Numbered from the stretch's first letter, positions 1-7,316 are shown. The stretch: 16,187 nucleotides of DNA from JADJNW01 sp033761835 (GCA_033761835.1 JANRME010000172.1:1-16187); one strand, 5' to 3'. Notes: generated by a model not told the origin, from the sequence alone. Made by a program: numbers and translations.

Positions 1-2009
1 TTAAGACCAACATTATCAATTATTTATCTGATGGAATGGTTGGGAAGCATACCCGCTTGACCGCAATGAATTTCAAGCCCAAAGTAACTACCCCTGCCGA
101 CCAATTTGGCGAAGTGCGGCAATTTGGAAATGGTGATAAAACCTTGATTTTACTGCCTCCGCTCGGCATGGATTGGACGGTTTATCAGGAGTTTATTGAC
201 CAAAATCTGACGCAATATAAGATGTACGCTGTTACCTATCCTGGTTTTGGTGGTAAAGCCCCTTATGCCTTCCCCGAACAGCGTAACTTCTCCAATCAAA
301 TTTGGCTGAAAAATGTAGAGAAAGCCTTGCAAAATCTAATTGCTCAACATCAGTCGAGACCCATTTTCCTTATGGGAACGGCTTCCACATCCTCCCCGGC
401 GCTACAAATTGCTTTGAAATCACCTGATAAAATCGCCGGCTTAATCTTAATCAACTTCTCACCCGACCCTTTGATGTTCTCTATGAAAAATCCTGGGCAG
501 ATGGCTACCGTTGCTGAAAAGCAGGAAATCATGGACAAGAGTTTTCCAACAGAAATTTTATCTCCTTTTCCTAATGTCTTTCGCTTTGGGGCAGCCATGG
601 GCATGATGAAGGACGAAGACCGCGCCAATGAAATGATGCTGCAAGCAAGCCGTAACACGACGCAACAAATCTATACCCAATACGCCAACGAATTGCAAAC
701 CGATTATTTTTCAGACAAACTGGCGAATCTGCGCGTGCCTATACTCGCGCTCTGCTCGCGCTTCGATGAAGAGAGTCTTAATTATGGCTATGACTTCCCT
801 TTGATGCAATGGTTACGCGTACAACACACTGCTCCAACCATTCCACTTTCCATTGAAATATTTGAAAATGCCCGCACCTATCTTTTTACCGGCGAAACCC
901 TGCCACGAATGAATGCTCTAGTGCATCGCTTTACCCAAGCGCCCAAAAACTATAAGCCAGACGAAATGCCCTTGCCTGCTGGAAAGATTGTAATGGCAAG
1001 CCCTGGCGCTTCCCTTCGCCAAACTATTGGGGGCACAACCATGCAAGTAGATTACTTCCGACCTGCCGTAAAAGGACGAGAGGTTTTTGGCAAACTTGTT
1101 CCCTATGGCATGATTTGGCGCGCCGGTGCGAATAAAGCTACCGAAATTAGTTTCAATGGCGATGTGACTATCAATGGTCAGCATTTGCCAAAAGGGGTTT
1201 ACAGCTTATTTGTATTGCCAGAAGAAAATCAATGGACTTTTCATTTCGATAAAGCAGTCGGGCAATGGGGCAGTTTTTTCTATGATCCTAGCTCCGTCCA
1301 ATTAAAAGTTACTGTAAGTCCCGAACTCGGCGGCAATCAGGAATGGCTACGCTATGACATTGAAAATTTTGACGGCAATACTTTTGATTTAGTTTTAGCC
1401 TGGGCGGATCATAAGGCACGCCTAAAGATAGAAGAAGCTTATAAAAATCCTGCTGTACCTGCAAAATTGGAGCAAGCTGCCTGGAAAGAAATTTTAACCG
1501 ATGACAAGGATGATGGGCGCTCTCCGGCATCATCTGATGGCAAGGCTTTGCAATTTTATTTTGACAGAAGCACCGATACCCTTTGGTTCAGATTGGATTT
1601 ACACAATGCCGTCAATTTGAATATGGCTGCCATGAATTTGCTTATTGATATTGACGCCAATCAAAAAACAGGCACTTCCTGGTTTGGCACGAACACCAAA
1701 TTTACCTTTGAGCGTATGGTCACCATGTGGATTCGGCGCGAAGGAGCGGGCTATGGCGGGGTAGTAGGCATAGCGGATGCCGAGGGCGTCAATTATTTTA
1801 ACTGGACAAACTATGGCAAAGACAATGTGAAGTACTATCTGGATGATCAAAACAACGCCTATTATATTGGCATCAAACGCAGCGACGTAGCACCCAATTT
1901 AAAAAGATTCAATGTTATTGGCGCAGTAGGGCAGTACCTCACCTGGAATGATGACATTGGCGATAAGACATTTTCGACCGTAGAAATTGATTTGAATAAA
2001 AAACCTTAG
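1..2009 (+). CDS. Alpha/beta hydrolase-like / DUF2911 / beta-rich C-terminal fusion protein (5' partial)
   Basis: The reading frame is open to the left edge. The first ATG is at 36 and a second at 66, but the codons from 3 onward are coding-like, so the true start probably lies outside the window. Counting from the ATG at 36, three parts are visible. Residues about 1-300 are an alpha/beta hydrolase fold, with GFGG after a beta strand and an elbow at G114-TASTS. Residues about 314-465 are a DUF2911 domain, recognised by SPGASLRQTIGG, the VDYFRPAVKGREVFG stretch, WRAGANKATEISF and the later WTFHF and WG.FFYD blocks. Residues about 485-650 are a beta-rich domain with an LLIDIDANQKTG stretch that I cannot name. 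The elbow has alanine where the nucleophilic serine belongs, and arginine 280 sits where the late histidine is expected, so the hydrolase part may be inactive. A terminator follows directly. The function is unknown; DUF2911 is assigned with confidence, the overall role is not. Confidence 0.8.
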   Translation, partial: KTNIINYLSDGMVGKHTRLTAMNFKPKVTTPADQFGEVRQFGNGDKTLILLPPLGMDWTVYQEFIDQNLTQYKMYAVTYPGFGGKAPYAFPEQRNFSNQIWLKNVEKALQNLIAQHQSRPIFLMGTASTSSPALQIALKSPDKIAGLILINFSPDPLMFSMKNPGQMATVAEKQEIMDKSFPTEILSPFPNVFRFGAAMGMMKDEDRANEMMLQASRNTTQQIYTQYANELQTDYFSDKLANLRVPILALCSRFDEESLNYGYDFPLMQWLRVQHTAPTIPLSIEIFENARTYLFTGETLPRMNALVHRFTQAPKNYKPDEMPLPAGKIVMASPGASLRQTIGGTTMQVDYFRPAVKGREVFGKLVPYGMIWRAGANKATEISFNGDVTINGQHLPKGVYSLFVLPEENQWTFHFDKAVGQWGSFFYDPSSVQLKVTVSPELGGNQEWLRYDIENFDGNTFDLVLAWADHKARLKIEEAYKNPAVPAKLEQAAWKEILTDDKDDGRSPASSDGKALQFYFDRSTDTLWFRLDLHNAVNLNMAAMNLLIDIDANQKTGTSWFGTNTKFTFERMVTMWIRREGAGYGGVVGIADAEGVNYFNWTNYGKDNVKYYLDDQNNAYYIGIKRSDVAPNLKRFNVIGAVGQYLTWNDDIGDKTFSTVEIDLNKKP

Positions 2010-2033
2010 AGAGCCTATTTGATAATTTATAAG

Positions 2034-2073
2034 GGCATCATTTGAGTAGCAACTCAAGATGCCTTTTTCTTTT
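2034..2073 (+). terminator. Rho-independent terminator after the DUF2911 fusion gene
   Basis: GGCATC (2034-2039) and TTGAGT (2042-2047) pair with ACTCAA (2052-2057) and GATGCC (2058-2063). This gives a 12-bp stem with a 2-nt bulge (AT) and an AGCA loop. It is followed at once by TTTTTCTTTT (2064-2073). It lies 25 nt after the stop of the upstream gene and separates it from the aquaporin gene. Confidence 0.9.
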
Positions 2074-2089
2074 ACATAAAGGAGAATTA

Positions 2090-2120
2090 TTTGTCATTTC
2101 AGTGATAAATTCTATCTTGA
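2090..2120 (+). promoter_or_regulatory. Candidate Bacteroidota promoter for the aquaglyceroporin gene
   Basis: TTTG at 2090-2093 is a -33 candidate. After a 19-nt spacer comes TATCTTGA (2113-2120), which matches the TAnnTTTG -7 box except at its last two positions. The spacing fits the known Bacteroidota pattern, and transcription would start about 17 nt before the ATG at 2143. It lies just after a terminator, so a promoter is needed here. This is inferred from motif and position only. Confidence 0.35.
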
Positions 2121-2142
2121 GCCACCTAAAACCTAATAATAT

Positions 2143-2865
2143 ATGAACACCTTCCTCGCTGAATTTATCGGCACAGCGTTGCTCATTCTTCTTGGCAATG
2201 GCGTGGTTGCCAATGTTGTTTTAAATCAAACCAAAGGATATAATTCCGGCTTGATCGTTATCACCTTCGGGTGGGCAATAGCGGTTTTTGTGGGCGTATT
2301 TACTGTGGCAAGTTATAGCGGTGCACATCTTAATCCGGCGGTGACGATTGCATTTACTGTAAAAGGCTCGATTTCAGCTATGCAAATGGTATTATATCTT
2401 GGCGGGCAATTTTTAGGTGCAGCGGCAGGTGCTTTTTTGGTATGGCTGCATTACAAACCACATATTGAAATAACCCAAGACCCGGATACTAAAAGAGCCA
2501 TTTTCTGCACTGATCCTGCAATTCGGCATACTTTTCAAAATTTTATTTCGGAAGTGATTGGCACATTTGTGCTGGTTTTTGCGGTGTTGATGATTACTGG
2601 GGCTAAAGTTGGTGGGCAAACCACTTCCTTAGGTGCACTAGATGCGCTACCAGTGGCATTGGTAGTGTTGGGTGTTGGCTTATCTCTTGGTGGCACGACG
2701 GGCTATGCGATCAATCCTGCAAGAGATTTGTCGCCACGTATCATGCACGCGCTTTTACCAATTAAGGATAAAGGTTCAAGTGATTGGAGTTATGCCTGGA
2801 TTCCAGTGTTTGGGCCGACTGTAGGAGCAGTGATTGCTGCGCTTTTGCATACTGCATTGATTTAG
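2143..2865 (+). CDS. glpF: MIP-family channel, glycerol facilitator type (aquaglyceroporin)
   Basis: This is an inner-membrane channel that lets glycerol and other small neutral solutes, and water, diffuse across the membrane. Both pore half-helix motifs are intact: SGAHLNPAVT (NPA at residues 64-66) and YAINPARDLSP (NPA at 191-193). The aspartate right after the second motif (NPARD, D195) is the feature that separates glycerol facilitators from water-only aquaporins. The long loop before helix 4, with the FCTDPAIRH block near 121-129, is also typical of the GlpF branch. The protein has six hydrophobic segments and 240 residues, slightly short for the family. No glycerol kinase or glycerol-3-phosphate dehydrogenase gene is adjacent, so it is an orphan here. 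It sits between a strong terminator and a separate secreted phosphoesterase gene. No Shine-Dalgarno sequence precedes the ATG. Confidence 0.92.
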   Translation: MNTFLAEFIGTALLILLGNGVVANVVLNQTKGYNSGLIVITFGWAIAVFVGVFTVASYSGAHLNPAVTIAFTVKGSISAMQMVLYLGGQFLGAAAGAFLVWLHYKPHIEITQDPDTKRAIFCTDPAIRHTFQNFISEVIGTFVLVFAVLMITGAKVGGQTTSLGALDALPVALVVLGVGLSLGGTTGYAINPARDLSPRIMHALLPIKDKGSSDWSYAWIPVFGPTVGAVIAALLHTALI

Positions 2866-2963
2866 ATGAACACATCAAAGTTTAAAAATTTTTTAAGCTT
2901 ACTCAAAATTAATGTAGGCTTAATATCAAAATGTCGAACTTTCGTGGCAAAACCAATCATCTT

Positions 2964-4091
2964 ATGCAAAAGTTACTAATCATACTCGTGACACTCCTTG
3001 TTGCTCATTCTATTTTTGCGCAAACCCAGCATTCTCATGCTTTCGGGCGCGCGATTCAATTTCCGGATGTGCCAGGTTACAAAACGCTCAAATGCGACTT
3101 TCATATCCATACCGTTTTTTCCGACGGGAGCGTATGGCCTGATATTCGTGTGCAAGAAGCCATGAGGGATAGCCTGGATGCGATTTCTTTGACCGAACAT
3201 ATTGAATATCAACCACATTTGGTAGATATTCCACATCCGGATCGGAATCGCTCGTACGAAATTGCCAAACAAATTGCCTTGCCCTACGATAAACTACTTG
3301 TGGTAAGAGGCTCAGAAATTACACGTTCAATGCCGCCAGGACACAACAATGCCATTTTTATTGAAGATGCCAATAAACTACAAATTAAGGATTCGGTAGA
3401 AGTATTCCGCGAAGCCAAGCGACAAGGCGCTTTTGTTTTTTGGAATCACCCCAACTGGGTGGCGCAGCGCAAAGATGGCATGGCGACTATGACCGAAACC
3501 AATCGCTACCTGATTCAACAAGGATTGTTGCACGGAATTGAAGTGGTGAATGACCTCACTTACTCGGATGAAGCTTTGCAAATCGCTTTGGATTACAACC
3601 TCACAATCATGGGTACTTCCGATATTCATGGTTTGGTAGATTGGCAGTATCAAGTTCCCGAAGGCGGCCACCGCCCGATTACGCTGGTTTTTGCTACCGA
3701 CAAAACGCCAGAAGCCATTAAAGACGCACTTATGAATCGCCGCACGGTTGCTTATTTCAATAATACCCTAATTGGACGCGAACCTTATCTTGTGCCTTTA
3801 ATCGAAGCTTCTTTGAAAGTGCAAAAAGCGAACTATCAAGGTATTTCCTCGGTGGTGGATGTAGTCGTTGAAAATATAAGTGATACGCCTTATATCTTGG
3901 CAAACGAGAGTCCTTACACTTTCCACGCGGATATTGACATCATAACGGTGCTGCCCCACACAACCACAACCATTCAGGTGAAAACGCTGGAGCAATTGTC
4001 AGAATTTGAATTGCCATTCAGGGTTTTAAATGGTGTGACTGCTCCAAAAACGCACCCGAAAATCGCTTTGAAAATAAAGACGGATAAATAA
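2964..4091 (+). CDS. Secreted PHP-domain metal-dependent phosphoesterase
   Basis: This is a PHP-fold hydrolase that probably cleaves phosphoesters with a multinuclear metal centre outside the cytoplasm. The frame opens at an ATG at 2931, but the ATG at 2964 gives a compact Sec signal peptide (MQKLLIILV to SIFA, cleavage before QTQ), so I prefer it. Counted from 2931, likely metal ligands are H58 and H60 (DFHIHT), D65 (SDG), H90 (LTEH), E129 (GSEIT), H173 (NHPNW), and D231 and H233 (SDIHG). The set is complete. After about residue 300 comes a small beta-rich domain of roughly 85 residues. The layout of export signal, PHP domain and beta tail resembles the Sb-PDE group of phosphodiesterases, but I cannot confirm that, and the substrate is unknown. 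It stands alone, separated from its neighbours by 98 nt or more. Confidence 0.85.
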   Translation: MQKLLIILVTLLVAHSIFAQTQHSHAFGRAIQFPDVPGYKTLKCDFHIHTVFSDGSVWPDIRVQEAMRDSLDAISLTEHIEYQPHLVDIPHPDRNRSYEIAKQIALPYDKLLVVRGSEITRSMPPGHNNAIFIEDANKLQIKDSVEVFREAKRQGAFVFWNHPNWVAQRKDGMATMTETNRYLIQQGLLHGIEVVNDLTYSDEALQIALDYNLTIMGTSDIHGLVDWQYQVPEGGHRPITLVFATDKTPEAIKDALMNRRTVAYFNNTLIGREPYLVPLIEASLKVQKANYQGISSVVDVVVENISDTPYILANESPYTFHADIDIITVLPHTTTTIQVKTLEQLSEFELPFRVLNGVTAPKTHPKIALKIKTDK

Positions 4092-4103
4092 TAAAGTCGT
4101 TTG

Positions 4104-4172
4104 CGAACCTTTGGTTCGGTATTGCTGTTCAAACTTCCTTGTACGAAATTGCGTTTCGCTTTTGGGGAAACG
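4104..4172 (+). other. Leader region with short hairpins before the E2 gene
   Basis: The 164-nt gap holds a perfect 6-bp stem, CGAACC/GGTTCG (4104-4109 with 4113-4118, loop TTT). Two overlapping alternatives follow. CGAAA (4144-4148) can pair with TTTCG (4154-4158), or CGTTTC (4152-4157) can pair with GAAACG (4167-4172). The first hairpin has no T-tract and so is a poor terminator for the PHP gene. The rest of the gap is AT-rich with no clear promoter box. Confidence 0.3.
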
Positions 4173-4255
4173 GTCAATTATCTTTTTATTTGCAAGATCA
4201 ATTTGAAGAATTCTAATTTTCAAATTTCTCATTTCACATCTTAAATCTGAAACGC

Positions 4256-5542
4256 ATGGCTCAAGTCATTCGAATGCCCCGGATGAGCGACACGATGGAA
4301 GAAGGCAATATCGTAAGCTGGCTGAAAAAAGAAGGCGACTCGGTAGAAATCGGCGAGACTCTGGCAGAAGTGGAAACCGACAAAGCCACGATGGAATTGG
4401 ATAGCCCGGAAGAGGGCGTACTGTTGCATATTGCTGTAAAAGAAGGCGCAGTGCCAATTAATGGCGTGATTGCTGTAATTGGTAAAAAAGGTGAAGACTG
4501 GAAAGCAGCTGTTGATGCGGGCGCCAGCAGCAATGGTACTCCAAAAGCACCCGAAGAAACCACCGCTCCTCCTAAAGCAGAAGAAAGAACGGTTGCGGCG
4601 CAACCCAGCGCAGTTAGTGATACCACGCCTACTACTTCCGACGACAAGCGTGTAAAAGCTTCACCCTTAGCGAAAAGCATTGCCAAGGATGCTGGTATTG
4701 ACATCGCTCAGGTGGAGGGTTCTGGCGATCATGGTAGAATTGTAAAGCGCGACATTGAGGCTGCTATCGAAGCACAGAAATCAGCTCCAGTGGTTGTGCC
4801 TACTAGCCAGCCGACTAAAGAAGAGCCTGTCATCATGCCTTTTACTTATGCTCCTGGTACGGCTAACTTCGAGGAGAAAGCCATCAGCCAGATGCGCAAA
4901 ACTATTGCCCGTCGCTTGAGTGAAAGCAAGTTTACTTCGCCACACTTCTATCTTACCATTGAAATTAATATGGACAAGGTAGTAGAAATGCGTAAACAAG
5001 TCAATGAAGTGGCTCCAACTAAGATTTCTTTCAACGATTTTGTAATAAAAGCAGTAGCTGTTGCTTTGCGTCAGCATCCGGCAGTGAATTCTTCTTGGCT
5101 GGGCGATAAAATTCGCTATAATAAAGACATTAATATTGGTGTAGCCGTAGCAGTGGACGAAGGATTGCTGGTGCCTGTGATTCGTTATGCCGACATCAAG
5201 ACGCTCTCGCAAATCAATACCGAAGTGAAACATTACGCGGGCAAAGCGAAAGATCGCAAATTGCAGCCCGATGAAATGCAGGGCAATACGTTTACAATTT
5301 CCAACCTTGGGATGTTCGGCATCGAAGAATTTACCGCGATCATTAATCCACCGGACAGTTGCATCCTTGCCGTTGGCGCAATTATTGAAAAGCCGATTGT
5401 AAAGAATGGCGAAATTCTTATTGCTAATATGATGAAAGTGACGCTCTCTTGTGATCATCGCACAGTGGACGGTGCTTCGGGTGCTCAATTTTTGCAGACC
5501 TTCAAAGGGATTTTGGAAGATCCGATTCGTTTATTAGTTTGA
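4256..5542 (+). CDS. pdhC: Dihydrolipoamide acetyltransferase, E2 of the pyruvate dehydrogenase complex
   Basis: This protein transfers acetyl groups from E1-bound hydroxyethyl to CoA through a swinging lipoyl arm, and it forms the core of the 2-oxoacid dehydrogenase complex. Residues 1-80 are a single lipoyl domain with the modifiable lysine K43 in ETDKATMEL. An Ala/Pro/Thr-rich linker runs from about 85 to 130. Residues about 133-170 are the E1/E3-binding domain (VKASPLAKSIAKDAGID, then GRIVKRDIE). From about 205 to 428 is the catalytic domain, with the active-site HRTVDG (H401, D405) near the end. The length of 428 residues suits a one-lipoyl E2. Assignment to pyruvate rather than branched-chain or 2-oxoglutarate substrates rests on overall resemblance (MPRMSDTMEEGNIV, the SNLGMFG block). 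No E1 or E3 gene is adjacent. The stop codon lies inside the first repeat unit of the following element. Confidence 0.92.
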   Translation: MAQVIRMPRMSDTMEEGNIVSWLKKEGDSVEIGETLAEVETDKATMELDSPEEGVLLHIAVKEGAVPINGVIAVIGKKGEDWKAAVDAGASSNGTPKAPEETTAPPKAEERTVAAQPSAVSDTTPTTSDDKRVKASPLAKSIAKDAGIDIAQVEGSGDHGRIVKRDIEAAIEAQKSAPVVVPTSQPTKEEPVIMPFTYAPGTANFEEKAISQMRKTIARRLSESKFTSPHFYLTIEINMDKVVEMRKQVNEVAPTKISFNDFVIKAVAVALRQHPAVNSSWLGDKIRYNKDINIGVAVAVDEGLLVPVIRYADIKTLSQINTEVKHYAGKAKDRKLQPDEMQGNTFTISNLGMFGIEEFTAIINPPDSCILAVGAIIEKPIVKNGEILIANMMKVTLSCDHRTVDGASGAQFLQTFKGILEDPIRLLV

Positions 5543-5623
5543 TATATGTGGTGATGTTGTGATATAATGAAGTGTGCAATCGAATCAAAATATCATAATA
5601 TCACCATATCATAATATCACCAC
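5543..5623 (+). repeat. Palindromic repeat element, copy 1 (fills the gap up to the start codon)
   Basis: The left arm GTGGTGATGTTGTGATAT (5548-5565) pairs with the right arm ATATCATAATATCACCAC (5606-5623) over all 18 positions, with two G-U wobbles in RNA. The right arm ends one base before the ATG at 5624. The loop contains another exact copy of the 16-mer ATATCATAATATCACC (5590-5605), in tandem with 5606-5621. On the minus strand this reads as octamers of the form NNTGATAT. The element takes up the whole gap between the E2 stop and the next start. Confidence 0.8.
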
Positions 5624-5983
5624 ATGAAGAAAACCCTGGTACTTGGCGCTTCGCCCAATCCGGCTCGTTATTCATACGCAGCGGTAAGACAGTTGACTCG
5701 GTTTGGGCATGAAGTGATAGCTATTGGCAATCGAGAGGGTACAATTGAGGGTATTTCTATTCTAAAAGGACAGCCTTCATTGGGAAATGTAGATACGGTG
5801 ACCTTATATTTAAATGCAGAAAATCAAAAACAGTATTACGATTACATTCTTAATTTACAGCCGAAGAGGATTATTTTCAATCCTGGTGCAGAAAACCTTG
5901 AGCTTGCCCGCTTGGCCCGAGAAAAAGGAATAGAAATCTTGCCCGCGTGTACCTTAGTGATGCTTTCGGTGGGAAACTATTAA
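5624..5983 (+). CDS. CoA-binding domain protein (YccU/CoA_binding_2 type)
   Basis: This is a small one-domain Rossmann-fold protein of the family seen as a CoA-binding module in succinyl-CoA ligases. Stand-alone members are widespread and have no settled function. The nucleotide-binding turn is at residues 8-13 (GASPNP) and is followed by ARYSYAAVR, typical of the family. Later marks are IFNPGAEN (84-91) and the cysteine C109 in PACTLV. At 119 residues it is full length. The start is fixed by the repeat element, which ends on the base before the ATG and offers no Shine-Dalgarno sequence. The gene is enclosed by two copies of a palindromic repeat, one on each side. It follows the pyruvate dehydrogenase E2 gene on the same strand, so a link to CoA metabolism is possible but unproven. 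Confidence 0.88.
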   Translation: MKKTLVLGASPNPARYSYAAVRQLTRFGHEVIAIGNREGTIEGISILKGQPSLGNVDTVTLYLNAENQKQYYDYILNLQPKRIIFNPGAENLELARLAREKGIEILPACTLVMLSVGNY

Positions 5984-6035
5984 ATGTTGTGATATCGTGA
6001 TATCATGACTACCATATCAGCAGATCGCCACATCC
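5984..6035 (+). repeat. Palindromic repeat element, copy 2 (fills the gap between convergent genes)
   Basis: ATGTTGTGATAT at 5984-5995 repeats 5554-5565 of copy 1 exactly. The segment 6011-6034 matches 5603-5626 of copy 1 at 19 of 24 positions. TGATAT (5998-6003) pairs with ATATCA (6014-6019), and more pairs are available outward to 5984/6033, giving an imperfect hairpin. The element starts right after the stop of the CoA-binding gene and ends next to the stop of the minus-strand gene, so it occupies the entire convergent gap and may also end transcription there. Confidence 0.7.
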
Positions 6036-6248
6036 CTACATCGTCTTTACTTCCGGCATTTTACACTCGGTTTCATCCGCTTTTCTTCCGCATACGCTGC
6101 ATTCGCCAATTTGACTTTTGAGCATCGGATTATTATTAGCGCAGGTGCCGCGAAATTCTTGCCCCGTAAAAATGTGTCGGATATTAATCATCGTAAAAGC
6201 GAGCAACATAAATCCGAAAATAATACCAAGTATATAAAGAAATTCCAT
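6036..6248 (-). CDS. Small single-pass membrane protein with four cysteines (NqrM-like)
   Basis: The 70-residue product has one hydrophobic helix at about residues 2-22, then a short soluble tail with cysteines C36, C50, C53 and C62 (FRGTCA, then GECSVCG, then TEC). The pattern of an N-terminal helix followed by C-x13-C-x2-C-x8-C resembles NqrM (DUF539), which helps iron insertion into the Na+-translocating NADH:quinone reductase. It also resembles short proteins in Bacteroidota annotated only as membrane or secreted. No nqr gene is visible in the window, so the NqrM role is a suggestion only. The cysteines suggest metal binding. It points away from mazG across a shared AT-rich upstream region and converges on the CoA-binding gene. 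Confidence 0.65.
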   Translation of the reverse strand: MEFLYILGIIFGFMLLAFTMINIRHIFTGQEFRGTCANNNPMLKSQIGECSVCGRKADETECKMPEVKTM

Positions 6249-6305
6249 TCTTATAAAATATTAAATTCAACTTGCTAATAAAACATCTCGTTTGGAAATA
6301 AGGTT

Positions 6306-6313
6306 TATTTTTG
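6306..6313 (+). promoter_or_regulatory. Candidate -7 promoter box for mazG
   Basis: TATTTTTG matches the Bacteroidota -7 consensus TAnnTTTG exactly. It lies in the divergent gap between the cysteine-rich membrane protein and mazG, and would put transcription start about 35 to 40 nt before the ATG at 6357. I see no good TTTG -33 box at the usual distance. Confidence 0.45.
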
Positions 6314-6356
6314 CAATTTATTGCCATATCCAAACGGTGCAAAAGTAAATCAAAAA

Positions 6357-7148
6357 ATGCATACCCAAGAGGAAAAACTGGCGGCATTCGGCAGATTATT
6401 GACGATTATGGATGAGCTGCGGGAGCAGTGCCCCTGGGATCGCAAGCAAACCTTGCAGAGCTTACGAAATCTGACCATCGAAGAAACCTATGAATTGGCG
6501 GACGCTATTTTGAATAATAACCTCAGCGAGATCAAAGAAGAAATTGGTGACCTGATGTTGCACATGGTTTTTTATGCGCGCATTGCCAGCGAGCAGAGCG
6601 CTTTTGATATTGCCGATGCTTTGTACGCCATTTGTGACAAGCTTATCAAACGCCATCCGCATATTTATGGGGACTTAAAGGTTGAAAATGAGGAAGATGT
6701 AAAGAAGAATTGGGAGCAACTTAAACTCCAGGAAGGAAAGAAATCGGTCTTGCAAGGCGTACCCAATTCGCTACCAGCCATGATTAAAGCCTATCGGATG
6801 CAGGAAAAAACCAAACAAGTGGGCTTTGAATGGGAAAACAGGGAGCAGGTATGGGAAAAGGTTGAAGAAGAAATTGGTGAGTTGAAAGAAGTTATTGATT
6901 TGGGCGCGGATGCTAATAAAATTGAAGAAGAATTTGGCGACGTGCTGTTTTCATTAGTAAATTATGCTCGTTTTATTGGGGTTGACCCGGAAACAGCTTT
7001 GGAAAGAGTCAATCAAAAATTCAAAAAACGATTTGAATATATCGAAGCTCATGCCTCGCGTGACTTGCGCGATATGAGTTTGGCAGAAATGGATGCACTT
7101 TGGAATGAAGCGAAGTTATTGAGACCTAAGGACCCAGAGGCGAAGTGA
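6357..7148 (+). CDS. mazG: Nucleoside triphosphate pyrophosphohydrolase MazG
   Basis: This enzyme hydrolyses (d)NTPs to NMP and pyrophosphate, which cleans the nucleotide pool and can moderate the stringent response. The frame is open from a TTG at 6321, but the ATG at 6357 is preferred because MHTQEEKLAAF is the usual beginning and a promoter box lies 44 nt upstream. It has two MazG repeats. The first carries CPWD (residues 25-28) and the metal-binding glutamates in EETYE (42-46) and EEIGD (61-65). The second carries VEEEIGEL (169-176) and EEEFGD (190-195). The HPHIYGD linker (100-106) is conserved in the family. The length of 263 residues is normal. All metal-binding acids appear present in both halves. 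It is a single gene, with nothing co-directional close by. Confidence 0.95.
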   Translation: MHTQEEKLAAFGRLLTIMDELREQCPWDRKQTLQSLRNLTIEETYELADAILNNNLSEIKEEIGDLMLHMVFYARIASEQSAFDIADALYAICDKLIKRHPHIYGDLKVENEEDVKKNWEQLKLQEGKKSVLQGVPNSLPAMIKAYRMQEKTKQVGFEWENREQVWEKVEEEIGELKEVIDLGADANKIEEEFGDVLFSLVNYARFIGVDPETALERVNQKFKKRFEYIEAHASRDLRDMSLAEMDALWNEAKLLRPKDPEAK

Positions 7149-7162
7149 CTAAAGGAACAAGA

Positions 7163-7201
7163 GACTTTGAGCTTTGGAAAAGCTATGGTGTCAATTTTTT
7201 T
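7163..7201 (+). terminator. Possible weak terminator after mazG
   Basis: AGCTTT (7170-7175) and AAAGCT (7179-7184) form a 6-bp hairpin with a GGA loop. GAC (7163-7165) and GTC (7190-7192) could extend it across an internal loop. A run of seven T follows at 7195-7201. The T-run is ten bases from the main stem, so this is a weak candidate. Confidence 0.35.
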
Positions 7202-7270
7202 ATAAAATGTGCAAAGGCCAATAACTTAGTTGAGAATTCCTAAAAATCATTGTAAATTTCCCGAAAAACC

Positions 7271-7285
7271 AGCGATTTATTCGCT
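7271..7285 (+). other. Small hairpin in the leader of the bifunctional nuclease gene
   Basis: AGCGA (7271-7275) and TCGCT (7281-7285) pair around a TTTAT loop, 31 nt before the ATG at 7317. The rest of the 168-nt gap (7149-7316) is AT-rich, and I see no full TAnnTTTG box in it. The role is unknown; a 5-bp stem can arise by chance. Confidence 0.25.
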
Positions 7286-7316
7286 TTGTTATTTCTAAAA
7301 AGATTTTGCTAAAGCA

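Noticed and set aside
4104..4118. Hairpin as a terminator for the PHP gene
   Set aside because: The 6-bp stem is perfect but is followed by TATTGCTG rather than a T-run.
4781..5488. 235-codon open frame on the minus strand
   Set aside because: It lies entirely inside the pdhC-type E2 gene, whose lipoyl, binding and catalytic motifs are intact; the antisense translation shows no family resemblance.
5590..5621. Possible CRISPR array
   Set aside because: Two 16-bp units lie directly next to each other with no spacer, the unit is an AT-rich octamer pair, and there are no cas genes.
5540..6035. Insertion sequence or composite transposon around the CoA-binding gene
   Set aside because: No transposase or clear target-site duplication is visible, and the repeats look like intergenic palindromes; kept only as a repeat finding.
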